Positions 18,881 to 28,135 of a DNA stretch of 64,000 nt are shown one piece after another. This DNA is from an uncultured Prevotellaceae bacterium. Lineage in GTDB: Bacteria > Bacteroidota > Bacteroidia > Bacteroidales > Bacteroidaceae. The stretch spans positions 1-64,000 of the forward strand of contig OMXS01000015.1 of the NCBI GenBank assembly GCA_900315095.1. Direction: 5' to 3'. Positions within the stretch are counted from its first letter, which is position 1. Every line of letters starts with the position of its first letter. Below the pieces are notes generated by a model. That model saw only the letters and a list, made by a program, of their open reading frames with translations. It did no database searches and was not told the origin of the DNA. The position numbers and the translations under genes were made by a program.

Positions 18881-18960
18881 TTTCAACACAGAGATACAGA
18901 GGTACAGAGGTTTTTATTCTATGCATGTATTCTATTTCAATACAAAGATACAGAGGTCCT
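18881..18960. repeat. Left flank of GxxExxY gene: (A)GATACAGAGG-type repeats
   Basis: Two related runs, TTCAACACAGAGATACAGAG at 18881 and ATTTCAATACAAAGATACAG at 18934, both ending AGAGG. They are inverted relative to the run at 19406-19443 on the other side of the GxxExxY gene. Confidence 0.65.
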
Positions 18961-18962
18961 AA

Positions 18963-19406
18963 TTATCTTATGGGTTTTGTACCAGTGTATTCGATGCGTG
19001 CATTGATTTTACGTTTTATGCCGTTTTTGAGTACTGGAACATTAAAGTTTATGAGGAGTCCAAGTGCTTTACCTGTTAGTTTAAGGTAAGTTACTAATTG
19101 AACTTCATGGATAGGTAGAATGTTTTCAACAGCCTTTAGCTCAACAATGCTTTTATCATTTACCAGTAAGTCAATTTTATAAAACTTGCCAGTAGGGATA
19201 TTTTTGTAGTACAAAGGCAATTCTACTTGCGTTTCAACTTTAAGACCTTGACTCTCCAGTTCTGTTTTCATGCAATACTCATAAGCAGATTCCAACAAAC
19301 CGGCACCTAAGTTCCTGTGAACTTCAATTGCTGCTCCGATAATTTGCTTTGATAACGCATTGTAATCGTTATACTCGTCTTTAGACAGGAAAAGAGTCTC
19401 ATCCAT
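18963..19406 (-). CDS. GxxExxY family protein
   Basis: 147 residues, cytoplasmic. Carries the family signature 'GAGLLESAYEYCM' (G-x2-E-x2-Y) and a PD-(D/E)XK-like core 'YKIDLLVNDKSIVELKAVENI', with D and E-x-K in the expected places of a nuclease fold, plus 'QLVTYLKLTGKALGLLINFN'. The biological role of the family is not established; nuclease activity is inferred from the core. The gene is sandwiched between two esterase/glycosidase genes and bordered on both sides by short inverted repeats, so it looks like an inserted unit. Confidence 0.82.
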   Translation of the reverse strand: MDETLFLSKDEYNDYNALSKQIIGAAIEVHRNLGAGLLESAYEYCMKTELESQGLKVETQVELPLYYKNIPTGKFYKIDLLVNDKSIVELKAVENILPIHEVQLVTYLKLTGKALGLLINFNVPVLKNGIKRKINARIEYTGTKPIR

Positions 19407-19443
19407 AAAATCTCTGTATCTCTGTATCTTTGTGTTTAAAATG
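19406..19443. repeat. Right flank of GxxExxY gene: inverted TCTCTGTATC repeat
   Basis: TCTCTGTATCTCTGTATCTT directly upstream of the GxxExxY ATG. It is the reverse complement type of the repeats at 18881-18960. Confidence 0.65.
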
Positions 19444-19444
19444 A

Positions 19445-20668
<1,224 letters not shown>

Positions 20669-20681
20669 TTATTCGATGTTG

Positions 20682-20689
20682 CAAATATA
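20682..20689 (-). promoter_or_regulatory. -7 box of esterase promoter
   Basis: TATATTTG on the minus strand, 28 bases before ATG 20653. The -33 element is unclear. Confidence 0.45.
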
Positions 20690-20899
20690 CACATTAAATT
20701 TGAAACCTTTAGCAATTTTGGTAATAATTTTCAAATAATACTCACTTCCGAACTTCTGTTCGTGAACATCGGAACTAATTGAAGTACGCGTTTAAGGTTA
20801 GCATGAGAGGTGCGTCGGCATCTAGAAATCAAGGATATATACTCTATATAAAGTTAATTTTCCAGGATATATTGTAGAGGTGTTGTTGCAAAATAAGAA

Positions 20900-20933
20900 A
20901 AGGCTAACTACTTGAAAACAAGTAATTAGCCTT
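20900..20933. terminator. Strong hairpin terminator at the host/prophage border
   Basis: AAGGCTAACTACTTG (20900-20914) pairs with CAAGTAATTAGCCTT (20919-20933), one mismatch in 15, loop AAAA. The minus-strand exit is T-rich (TTTCTTATTTTG), so it fits termination of the repressor transcript. The remainder of 20690-21044 shows no gene; it is where the left prophage end must lie. Confidence 0.65.
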
Positions 20934-21044
20934 CTTCTTCGTCGGGATTACTGGATGACACCCGTACGTCCGAAAATCGTCCGAGCGTCGTTTTTCGCAT
21001 TGATTTGTGCTTCAAACATTTACTTCAATTACTATTGAATTTTC

Positions 21045-21434
21045 TCAATCCTTTTTGGACTCTCGAAGACGTTTGTTCTCTTCCGAGAGGATAGTTATAA
21101 TCTCGTTTTTCGATTCGATTATCTTTTCTAAAAGAGTGATTTTCTCCCTGGCATGAGCCAGTTTCAGCCCCGCCTCTTCGAGGTAATTACCCGACTCGCT
21201 AACGAACCTGTCACTCTCGTAACTGGTGCTCTTGCCATCGCTCAGATCAATGAAGAAATCAACGGGTCTGCCGAAATACTTGCAGAAGGCTTCTAACTTG
21301 TCAAGCCTTATGTTGACTCCATCTTCGTAATAGTGGTTGATTTTAGATTCTGAACCACCTTTGAACAGTTCTTCAAGAACCTTTTGTTTGCCGATTCTCT
21401 TCACCTCACTTTCAAATCTATCGTTCCTAAACAT
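21045..21434 (-). CDS. CI-like phage repressor (HTH plus coiled coil)
   Basis: 129 residues. ATG 21434 is preferred over the upstream TTG at 21458 because that codon falls inside the predicted -7 box. The N-terminal half reads as a Cro/CI helix-turn-helix ('KQKVLEELFKGGSESKINHYYEDGVNIRLDKLEAFCKYFGRPVDFF', split by KINHYYEDG). The C-terminal half is a charged coiled coil ('REKITLLEKIIESKNEII'), probably for oligomerisation. It is transcribed away from the early genes and faces a small Cro-like gene, the classic lysogeny switch. There is no peptidase-like C-domain, so induction by self-cleavage is unlikely. Confidence 0.75.
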   Translation of the reverse strand: MFRNDRFESEVKRIGKQKVLEELFKGGSESKINHYYEDGVNIRLDKLEAFCKYFGRPVDFFIDLSDGKSTSYESDRFVSESGNYLEEAGLKLAHAREKITLLEKIIESKNEIITILSEENKRLRESKKD

Positions 21435-21455
21435 AGTAGTAATTGTTAAATTATT

Positions 21456-21463
21456 CAAACTTA
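21456..21463 (-). promoter_or_regulatory. -7 box of the repressor promoter
   Basis: TAAGTTTG on the minus strand (21463-21456), about 20 bases before ATG 21434. No -33 element at ideal spacing, as might suit a regulated promoter. Confidence 0.5.
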
Positions 21464-21486
21464 ATGTATTTTTCCATCAATTATAA

Positions 21487-21516
21487 TTGGATATTTCAAT
21501 TAATATTGTAATTTTG
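21487..21516 (+). promoter_or_regulatory. Early promoter for the Cro-like gene
   Basis: -33 TTG (21487-21489) and -7 TAATTTTG (21509-21516) with a 19-base spacer, 37 bases before ATG 21554. The 119-bp A/T-rich region shared with the repressor promoter is the likely operator region. Confidence 0.6.
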
Positions 21517-21553
21517 CGTCTAAAATTAAGAATAAAATTTATAATAAACAAAT

Positions 21554-21754
21554 ATGGACGAAAAAATCAACAACTTCCTGAAGTGGTACAACTCGCAGGA
21601 ACCTAACAAAAAGCGAGACGTACGTGAGGAGTTTCTTCGCCGTTCCGGGCTGCGGTACCCGACTTGGTTTTACAAAATCAAGAAAAAAAGTTTCCAGCCT
21701 CTTGAAATGCAACTCCTCGAGGACATCACAGGTCAGACTTATCTGAGAACATAA
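21554..21754 (+). CDS. Cro-like small DNA-binding protein
   Basis: 66 residues, basic, helical: 'DVREEFLRRSGLRYPTWFYKIKKKSFQPLEMQLLEDITG' (split at TWFYKIKKK) has the spacing of a lambda-type helix-turn-helix. First plus-strand gene after the divergent repressor, so it probably opens lytic growth by opposing the repressor. Identification rests on position and fold pattern, not on a recognised family. Confidence 0.6.
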   Translation: MDEKINNFLKWYNSQEPNKKRDVREEFLRRSGLRYPTWFYKIKKKSFQPLEMQLLEDITGQTYLRT

Positions 21755-21996
21755 AGAGTGGCGGGGCATCTGCATGCTTCCAGTTATTAATCCCGTTACT
21801 ATCGCCCCGTCGCTCTACCCATCCTGCTCCAACGTCCTGGGAAAGCTTGGCCGGTAACCAGGCAAAGCGGAAAGACGCTTGACAGCCGGACAGACGGCTT
21901 TTAATGCCCATGGTCACTCCACACTATACGTCGGCAAGCCTCGCAAGCCCCGCAAGCCCCGAAATCGAAAGAAAGTAGGGGCAATTTCAAAGAACA

Positions 21997-22146
21997 ATGG
22001 AAAATTTACCGATAACCGACAAAATATGCGCTACGTGCGCATTCCGCAATCTAGTGCGCGTTGATGGCCACTACCTATGCCGCTTACACGGTGTGCCGGT
22101 TACTAATTTTGATACATGCAATAGTCACATCTTAAATTCAAATTAA
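21997..22146 (+). CDS. Small Cys-rich (zinc-ribbon-like) protein
   Basis: 49 residues. Cysteines at 11, 14, 28 and 41 ('KICATCAF', 'HYLCRLHG', 'FDTCNSH') give a C-x2-C-x13-C-x12-C pattern suited to zinc binding. The TAA is followed after one base by the ATG of the next gene, as expected in this tightly packed early operon. Function unknown. The 240 bases before it (21755-21996) show no convincing gene. Confidence 0.6.
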   Translation: MENLPITDKICATCAFRNLVRVDGHYLCRLHGVPVTNFDTCNSHILNSN

Positions 22147-22147
22147 C

Positions 22148-22429
22148 ATGAGCAATTTAATAGTTGTTTTAACCGAAGATGGATATCCTTGCTACTCCGC
22201 AAAGACGTCCGTAAACAATGAGTTGCTTGCTAAAACAGCCCAGAAATTGATGGAGGAAAGCGGTTGCCGCAATGCCTACATCATGGGGCAAGTAGGACCT
22301 GAAGGACCTTGCCAAACCACTGTGTACAAAGTGAAAGCCAAGTTGGTCTACAATGGACAATTAAACAGCAAGCCTCATGTAGTAGAAGAAGTTGAAGTTG
22401 ATCTTGAAACATTCAAAATGATGCCATGA
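22148..22429 (+). CDS. Hypothetical early phage protein
   Basis: 93 residues, unrecognised. Contains 'CRNAYIMGQVGPEGPCQTTVYKV', and the C-terminus is an acidic beta-like segment ('HVVEEVEVDLETFKMMP'). Its end overlaps the next start by ATGA, so it is part of a coupled early operon. Confidence 0.7.
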   Translation: MSNLIVVLTEDGYPCYSAKTSVNNELLAKTAQKLMEESGCRNAYIMGQVGPEGPCQTTVYKVKAKLVYNGQLNSKPHVVEEVEVDLETFKMMP

Positions 22430-22707
22430 AGACAGGAGAACTTGAAACGAGACTGCCTTCAGGCGTGCAACTCCTACACGTCTGCCTGGCTAAGAACGAA
22501 GTGAGGATTGCCCTCGCGCGTCACGGTAACGAGTCAATAGCCTATGCCGATGTGCATGGGAATATCGAAACTTTCACAATGCCCTTCCTCGACGAAGAGC
22601 ATGTGCCTCTCGAGATAAACAATTACAACATCGACGAGAAACGCCTCTCGTTGAGCGTGAACGGACTGACGTATTGTCCGGAACATATAAGATACCAACT
22701 ACTATGA
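22426..22707 (+). CDS. Hypothetical early phage protein
   Basis: 93 residues, unrecognised, predicted mostly beta ('VRIALARHGNESIAYADVHG'). ATGA overlaps with both the preceding and the following gene support the chosen start and coupled translation. Confidence 0.7.
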   Translation: MKTGELETRLPSGVQLLHVCLAKNEVRIALARHGNESIAYADVHGNIETFTMPFLDEEHVPLEINNYNIDEKRLSLSVNGLTYCPEHIRYQLL

Positions 22708-22928
22708 ACAAAGTAAAAGTATTTTTCGCCGTAAAGGGTAAGGTGTCGCAGACATATGAAATGCCACTCGTTGAAGCCTTCAACAAGGCACGCAAGATGG
22801 CGATAGACCGCGAATGTTGTGTCGTCCTTAACATTTATCTGCCTTCCTCGCCTTTGGCAAGAAAATTCCTTATCTATGACGAGAAAGGCTATATAAAAGA
22901 ATTGAACCCTCAAATTAGATTCTCATGA
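22704..22928 (+). CDS. Hypothetical early phage protein
   Basis: 74 residues from ATG 22704, which overlaps the upstream stop as ATGA; an upstream in-frame start at 22674 is rejected for that reason. Has an alpha/beta look ('KVKVFFAVKGKVSQTYEMP', 'EAFNKARKMAI'). No family recognised. Confidence 0.65.
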   Translation: MNKVKVFFAVKGKVSQTYEMPLVEAFNKARKMAIDRECCVVLNIYLPSSPLARKFLIYDEKGYIKELNPQIRFS

Positions 22929-23146
22929 TAGAAACGATACCCAACCCCTTGGCAGACGAAGGGGTGAAACAAGACATCAGGCGGAAAGTAGAGGAACTGA
23001 TGAACAGACCTGTGCGCAACGCACTATATAGTCACGACACCATCAGCGACTACATACAGAAGATGGTGAAGCAGGCAGCAGAGTGGGGCATGCTTGAAGG
23101 ATTCCGCATGGGATGGATGGCCAGGGAGAACAGAAAAAAGATATAA
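22925..23146 (+). CDS. Hypothetical early phage protein
   Basis: 73 residues, helical ('DIRRKVEELMNRPVRNAL', 'YIQKMVKQAAEWGMLEGFRM'). ATGA overlap with the preceding gene. No family recognised. Confidence 0.65.
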   Translation: MIETIPNPLADEGVKQDIRRKVEELMNRPVRNALYSHDTISDYIQKMVKQAAEWGMLEGFRMGWMARENRKKI

Positions 23147-23147
23147 T

Positions 23148-23321
23148 ATGAAGAAGATAAATTGCTACAGGTGCGACCATGTGTGCCGCCCTGCTCATCT
23201 CACCATGAAGGAATGTGGCACTGATGACTTGGGCTGTGCCCATCCACGTCATGATGGTGCTGCACCAATTAGTGCAGTGACATTTTGCCCTAAAGATATA
23301 AAAAGAAATAAACATAAATAA
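23148..23321 (+). CDS. Small Cys-rich protein
   Basis: 57 residues from ATG 23148, one base after the previous stop; an overlapping in-frame start at 23094 is rejected. Six cysteines and several histidines ('NCYRCDHVCRPAH', 'ECGTDDLGCAHPRHD', 'FCPKD') suggest bound metal. Similar in style to the 49-residue protein at 21997. Function unknown. Confidence 0.65.
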   Translation: MKKINCYRCDHVCRPAHLTMKECGTDDLGCAHPRHDGAAPISAVTFCPKDIKRNKHK

Positions 23322-23322
23322 T

Positions 23323-23667
23323 ATGGATAAGTGGTTTTTTATTGAAGTTCAGACATATCTGTCTGTCAACAAAATGGGCCTTGAATTGGGCGAGTATGTG
23401 GAAAAGAGATACGACCAGACGGTAGTTCATAAAGACTGTATCGACGATATCTCTGCAGATATTAAACAGAAGATGGATGAACTGCATGAGAAGTACCCCC
23501 GTTGCCGGCCTTTCAAGTTTGAAAAGAGAGTATACGACGGGAGGTATCAAGAAAAGGTTATTGACTTGTCCGCCAAGCCGGACAATCCTTGCAACGACAA
23601 CTACGTATTCATTCTGAGGACGAAGTTTGTCAGAAAAATGAATCTGGAAACCAGTCTTCACATATAA
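23323..23667 (+). CDS. Hypothetical early phage protein
   Basis: 114 residues, charged, with 'DDISADIKQKMDELHEKYPRC' as a probable helix. Starts two bases after the previous stop. No family recognised; last gene before the primase-helicase. Confidence 0.65.
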   Translation: MDKWFFIEVQTYLSVNKMGLELGEYVEKRYDQTVVHKDCIDDISADIKQKMDELHEKYPRCRPFKFEKRVYDGRYQEKVIDLSAKPDNPCNDNYVFILRTKFVRKMNLETSLHI

Positions 23668-23731
23668 AACGCTAGTAAATCATGGACCTGGCTTCGGTGA
23701 AATTGTCCGATGCGTAAGCGAGAGACACCAC

Positions 23732-23739
23732 TAATTTTG
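23732..23739 (+). promoter_or_regulatory. -7 box before the primase-helicase gene
   Basis: TAATTTTG, 22 bases before ATG 23761, which supports that start over the in-frame codon at 23710. No good -33 box. Confidence 0.45.
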
Positions 23740-23760
23740 CATGCGCAAAAGAGCATAATC

Positions 23761-26700
23761 ATGATAAAAAAAGAGACCATCTATAGAGCCACCAACGGTG
23801 GATTAGACGTTTTTCGCCTACTATGGGACGACGCCAAACGCCTGATCGACAATGGTGACTATCACAAGAACTTCAAAATCCGTCCGGACGAGCGCACAGG
23901 CTCGGCGCATCTGAAGCAGATAGGGCAGGGCGAGGAACAGCACTGGGTGGCTACTGACTTCGGTGACGACGGTATCCCCAGGAACTGCTTCGACTGGGTC
24001 ATCAAAGAGCGCAACCTTCAGGGCTTCAAAGAGGCTGTGGCGTGGATAGTCACGGAACTGAACCTCGATGTCGACGACATCAAGCCGGAACGCAACAAAC
24101 CGCTGAAGATTGAGAAGGTGGCCACAGAGGCACCCGAGGGGACTGTCCTCTACGAACTACGTGACGACGACACCTTCACCAAACGGGAACTCGAAGTGTT
24201 CGGAGAACTCGTCACGCAAGAGGTGATGGAGTCGCTAAACTGGCACCCAGTCGTATGGTGTGGAGTAGCCAAAGGCGGCATGGTGACAAAGGCATACTCA
24301 TGCGACGACTACCCCATCTACGCACGCGAATGCAAGTGCGGAAAGCCGGGTGACAATAAGCCGTCGTTCTACAAGATTTATAAACCGCTGGAGTTCAACA
24401 AGGCTTACCGCTTCATGGTTGCAGGTAAGCGCGAACGCAGTTACGTTAACGGTCTCTACGAACTGCGAGAGGCGTACGGTAAGTTCCAGAGACAGCAGGA
24501 GCAGGACTTCGACAGTGACCCCACCAACGAGGGGAAAACTCTCGAGTACAAGCGTTTCAAGGCTGCCGTAATGGCAAGCGGAGAACGTGACTGTGCCGCT
24601 GTCAAGGCTCTCGGCGGTTTCCCCATTTGGCTCAACAGCGAGACCGATGAACTGGAGGCATGGCAGGAGAAGCAGATCCTGCAGTGCGCTGACGTCATTT
24701 ACAACATCCCCGACAAGGACGAGACGGGCATGCAGCGTGGTAGATATCATGCGCTGCGACACCTCGACATCCGCACGGTGTGGCTGCCTGACTACTTCCA
24801 GAAGTATCACGACAACCGCCATCACTACCGCAAGGACTTCAAGGATTTTACTGAGGTAGTGGAGGACTGCCAGGCGACATTCAACCGCCTGCTCGACCAA
24901 GCATTGCCGGCAACGTTCTGGAGCAAGCAGACGCTCAAGAACGGAAAGGAGAAGTATGAGGTCAATTCCGTGTCGCTGCTCTACTTCATGCGGCTAAACG
25001 GATATCACAAGCTGCGCGACCGCGAGAGTGGAGAGACGACATTTATTCGTATCGACGGCAACGTGGTGCAGCGGGTGACGCCTGCAGACATGACGGAGTT
25101 CCTTATCCGCTGGTCACAAGGCAAAGAGTGTATTCCTGGTTATAAGGACAAACGCTCTGAAGTGCAGCCGGTGGCGGTGCAGAATCTCATCATCGACTCG
25201 CCTAAGTGTTCCCCATCAGCGCTCGAGAAGGTGGACACGGTGGAACTAGACTTCACCAACTACACCAACCGCGCTCAGTTCTTCCCATTCCGGAACGGAA
25301 CAGTCAAGGTGTCTGCCTCAGGCATCGAATTCATCAGGAAGCAGGATGCTGCCAAACTGAAGTTTTACGTTTGGGAAGACCAGATTATCCCGCACGACTT
25401 CAAACCCCTCTCCCCGATGTTCGAGTGCAAGAAAAAGTGCAACGATGACAACGAAGACAACTGGGAAGTGTCGTATCCTGAGGAGAAGCCTCGCTCCAAC
25501 ATTCTCGGGTTCCTCATCAACAGTTCGCGCCTGTTCTGGCGCAAGGAGATGGAGGCACCGTTCGAGGACGCTCCTGACGCCGACAACCTCAGACGCACTT
25601 ACCGCCGCGAGCATAAGTTCGAGATAACCTCTCCAGCGCTTTCTGATGAGGAGAACGCAAAGCAGATGCGATGCCTCGCCAACAAGCTCTTCATTATAGG
25701 TTATTTCGGCTGGGGATACAAGCAGCAGTCGCGTTCTTATGCTGCGTTTGCCATGGACTGGAAGCTCGACGAGATGGGCGAGGCGAACGGTGGAACCGGC
25801 AAGTCATTCCTCTTCGAACAGGTGCTGCCCAAAATCATCAACTCGACGAAACTCGACGGCAAGCAAAAAAACGTGGCCGACAGCAACTTCAAGTTCGCAA
25901 GCGTAACCAGGTACACCCGCATGGTGCTCGTCGATGACCTCTTCAGAGATTTCCCGTTTGAGACATTCTACTCAAACATCACCGGCGGACTCACCGTCAA
26001 CCCCAAGAACCTGAACCCGTTCTTCATTCCCTTCGAGCAATCGCCAAAGTTCGCGTTTACCACGAACTATGTTCCTAAGATATTCGACGGGTCATCAGAC
26101 CGACGCATGCTCTACATGGTGAACAGCGACTACTACCACACCGCAACGCAAGGATCTGACGAGTACCACGAGACCCGCACCATACGCGACGACTTTGACA
26201 AGGACTTGATGGGTGGTGACTACTCCGAGGAAGAGTGGAACGCTGACTTCAACCTGCTGCTGCAGTGCGTCAAGTTCTACATCTCTCTGGCACCCTCAGG
26301 CGTTAAGATACAGCCGCCGATGGACAACATCATGTTGCGCTCGTCACGCATGACGATGGCGGACAAGTTCACGGAATGGGCTTCGGAGTACTTCTCTGTC
26401 GACAGCAGAAGACTCGACGTGCTCGTCGAGCGTGACGTGGCCATCAATGACTTCCGCAACAAGTACAACATGAAGGACATCACCACCAACATGTTCTACC
26501 GCAAGATGAAAGCCTTCGTCGCATGGTGCTCCTATACGGACGAATTCAACCCGAAGGAACTGTGCGCCACATCGAAACCAGGACACATCCTGAGGCGAAA
26601 GGAGAGCATGTCAGGCGGTGCCGGAGAACCTACCGAATACATCTACATCCGCACCAACCGCGAGGCTCTGGAGGCGTTAATACTGCAGAACGATGCGGAC

Positions 26701-26772
26701 CAGGCAAAACTCAACAACGTTCCTCTCGAGGGCGACAAGGATCCTCACGAGGATAGCGACGAACCATTTTAA
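23761..26772 (+). CDS. Phage primase-helicase (TOPRIM-like plus SF3-like ATPase)
   Basis: 1003 residues. The N-terminal part has 'KIRPDERTGSAHLKQIG' and a paired-Cys/Trp-rich region. A TOPRIM-like segment follows ('VMASGERDCAAVKALGGFP', then 'YNIPDKDETGMQRGR' with the D-x-D-x-T-G acid pair). The C-terminal ATPase has Walker A 'GGTGKSFL' (about residue 676), Walker B-like 'MVLVDDLF', and 'FAFTTNYVPKIFDGSSDRRM', typical of superfamily-3-like phage helicases with a sensor Asn and Arg finger. It primes and unwinds phage DNA. It is the largest early gene and sits next to the candidate origin region at 28.1-28.4 kb. Confidence 0.85.
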   Translation: MIKKETIYRATNGGLDVFRLLWDDAKRLIDNGDYHKNFKIRPDERTGSAHLKQIGQGEEQHWVATDFGDDGIPRNCFDWVIKERNLQGFKEAVAWIVTELNLDVDDIKPERNKPLKIEKVATEAPEGTVLYELRDDDTFTKRELEVFGELVTQEVMESLNWHPVVWCGVAKGGMVTKAYSCDDYPIYARECKCGKPGDNKPSFYKIYKPLEFNKAYRFMVAGKRERSYVNGLYELREAYGKFQRQQEQDFDSDPTNEGKTLEYKRFKAAVMASGERDCAAVKALGGFPIWLNSETDELEAWQEKQILQCADVIYNIPDKDETGMQRGRYHALRHLDIRTVWLPDYFQKYHDNRHHYRKDFKDFTEVVEDCQATFNRLLDQALPATFWSKQTLKNGKEKYEVNSVSLLYFMRLNGYHKLRDRESGETTFIRIDGNVVQRVTPADMTEFLIRWSQGKECIPGYKDKRSEVQPVAVQNLIIDSPKCSPSALEKVDTVELDFTNYTNRAQFFPFRNGTVKVSASGIEFIRKQDAAKLKFYVWEDQIIPHDFKPLSPMFECKKKCNDDNEDNWEVSYPEEKPRSNILGFLINSSRLFWRKEMEAPFEDAPDADNLRRTYRREHKFEITSPALSDEENAKQMRCLANKLFIIGYFGWGYKQQSRSYAAFAMDWKLDEMGEANGGTGKSFLFEQVLPKIINSTKLDGKQKNVADSNFKFASVTRYTRMVLVDDLFRDFPFETFYSNITGGLTVNPKNLNPFFIPFEQSPKFAFTTNYVPKIFDGSSDRRMLYMVNSDYYHTATQGSDEYHETRTIRDDFDKDLMGGDYSEEEWNADFNLLLQCVKFYISLAPSGVKIQPPMDNIMLRSSRMTMADKFTEWASEYFSVDSRRLDVLVERDVAINDFRNKYNMKDITTNMFYRKMKAFVAWCSYTDEFNPKELCATSKPGHILRRKESMSGGAGEPTEYIYIRTNREALEALILQNDADQAKLNNVPLEGDKDPHEDSDEPF

Positions 26773-26792
26773 TCAATAAGGAGAATAAAATT

Positions 26793-27116
26793 ATGGCAAA
26801 ATACATAGACAAAGCCGTTGCAGTAGCGGAGATAGAGAGAAAAATGAATCTTTGTAAAAAAATCCTTTTGCGCTCACGAACTCAGCAAGATAAAGAATAT
26901 CACCAAGGAAATATTGAAGCATACGAAGTAACGATTTCCCTTCTCGATAACCTTGAAGTGAAAGAGGAAGTAACTACTACTGATGCCTTTATTAAGAAGG
27001 CGGAAGAAGCTTTTTGCAAAGCTACGTGCAATGGTCATCCACCACGAAGTACTTGCACATCATTAGGCACATGTAAAGAATATGACAACTTTGTAAAACT
27101 TTTAAAAAGAGAATAA
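26793..27116 (+). CDS. Hypothetical early phage protein
   Basis: 107 residues. N-terminal helices ('AVAVAEIERKMNLCKKIL', 'QGNIEAYEVTISLLDNL'), then a Cys cluster near the C-terminus ('FCKATCNGH', 'TCTSLGTCKEY'). A purine-rich AAGGAG lies 8 bases upstream of the start. Function unknown. Confidence 0.65.
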   Translation: MAKYIDKAVAVAEIERKMNLCKKILLRSRTQQDKEYHQGNIEAYEVTISLLDNLEVKEEVTTTDAFIKKAEEAFCKATCNGHPPRSTCTSLGTCKEYDNFVKLLKRE

Positions 27117-27146
27117 TATGGCAGCAAAAGACTACACATTCTGAGC

Positions 27147-27500
27147 ATGAAAAAGAAATATATCAAACTAACAAGAACAACCACATACAGTGGCCACACA
27201 TTGCAAGTGCAACAGCAAATTGGCAATCTGCCGTTGTGCAATGGGTGTTTCTTCACTCGCAATAACCTCGCCAAATGCGGGCTAAAACAAATCCAGTGCC
27301 ACAAGCACAACCTCGCATGCACACCTTACACCAGGAAGGATAAGTGCAACGTGATATTCGTTGAGATTTCCCGCGTCAAGGCAAAACAATCTACCACGGT
27401 CCTCCCAATAGAACGGGCAGAGCAAATCGCTATGACAGCCGGGAAAGACCGGCACACGGAACGGAAAGCAGGTAAAATGGAGCAACCTGCAGCGGATTAA
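27147..27500 (+). CDS. Cys-rich hypothetical phage protein
   Basis: 117 residues. The central part holds seven cysteines ('LCNGCFF', 'AKCGLKQIQCHKHNLACTP', 'DKCNVIF'); the C-terminal part is basic and low complexity. Third Cys-rich small protein of the early region. Metal binding is inferred; function unknown. A tiny eight-codon frame (27118-27144) precedes it. Confidence 0.6.
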   Translation: MKKKYIKLTRTTTYSGHTLQVQQQIGNLPLCNGCFFTRNNLAKCGLKQIQCHKHNLACTPYTRKDKCNVIFVEISRVKAKQSTTVLPIERAEQIAMTAGKDRHTERKAGKMEQPAAD

Positions 27501-28043
27501 AAGCCTAGGTGAGCATGGGACCGTTACCCATCCGTTCCGCTATCTGCAGCGGCAGAGAAACAGCGGCAGAAATGCCATGAGAGTTAACAATTTGAACAAC
27601 GAATCAAAATGAGGTCGAAAAGGCGGTCTCGCGGGTGAAAATCCCGCTGGGCGTATGCACTATATCGAAGACTGATTAGGAGAACAGGGAAACCTCGGAC
27701 GTTCTGAAGATTGCTAATGCTGTTATTTCCACAATTTTGTACCGATCACCCCCAAAACGGCGATTCGGCGGTATTTTGACAGGAGGCAAAGACCCCACCC
27801 CCAATCTCTCATTTGGGGGCTCTTCACGAGAGTGACGCCCTCCGTCACGGATAAGGGAGGGCTGATGATTGTAACCTTACAAGATAAGGCCTCAATCATT
27901 TCTACCACGAAGCGCGGTCCGACTCCGCGCACTCTCACCACCACCGGAACAGTTTCACTTGTGTTAATATCTTTATTCTTGTTTTCTTAATTTTACCGGC
28001 GTCGTGATGACGCGTATCATATGTTCCTGAAGGTGATCTGACA
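27501..28043 (+). other. Non-coding region between early and late genes
   Basis: No supported gene in about 540 bases. It contains an 11-codon frame at 27579, the tRNA-like fold (27828-27940), a 7-bp hairpin CCCCCAA/TTGGGGG (27798-27819) and one partial copy of the GTTTCACTTTT motif (27952). It ends at a strong terminator. Confidence 0.5.
27828..27940 (+). ncRNA. tRNA-like structure with encoded CCA
   Basis: GAGAGTG (27828-27834) and CACTCTC (27930-27936) form a 7-bp acceptor-like stem, followed by A and CCA (27937-27940). Immediately 5' of the 3' strand is a T-arm of 5 bp and 7-nt loop (27913-27929, loop TCCGACT). The middle 78 bases are too long for a normal tRNA. They hold a 7-bp hairpin GCCCTCC/GGAGGGC (27837-27843, 27856-27862) and a 6-7 bp stem (27864-27870 with 27894-27900). 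No anticodon arm with U33 was found. It may be a degenerate phage tRNA or a tRNA mimic. Confidence 0.45.
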
Positions 28044-28079
28044 AGGCGGTGTTGCACTTTGCAACGCCGCCTCTTTTTT
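28044..28079 (+). terminator. Rho-independent terminator closing the early region
   Basis: 13-bp stem AGGCGGTGTTGCA (28044-28056) with TGCAACGCCGCCT (28060-28072), one G-T pair, loop CTT, followed by CTTTTTTG. Among the best terminators in the window. Confidence 0.85.
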
Positions 28080-28135
28080 GTGTCTGCCGCCGTTAATTTT
28101 TTCTTTCATCTTTTCAAAATTTGTTTTATTGAAAA

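Noticed and set aside
21879..22064. 61-codon frame with TTG start
   Set aside because: Overlaps the well-spaced 49-residue Cys-rich gene, has a low-complexity Lys/Pro/Arg stretch and no start signal.
27118..27144. Eight-codon frame before the Cys-rich gene
   Set aside because: Too short to support; could be a leader or a truncated start, no evidence either way.
27828..27940. Ordinary tRNA gene
   Set aside because: No anticodon stem-loop with U33, no normal D arm and too long; kept only as tRNA-like.
27723..27944. 73-codon minus-strand frame
   Set aside because: It lies antisense over the tRNA-like fold, has no homologous look, no promoter and no neighbour on that strand.
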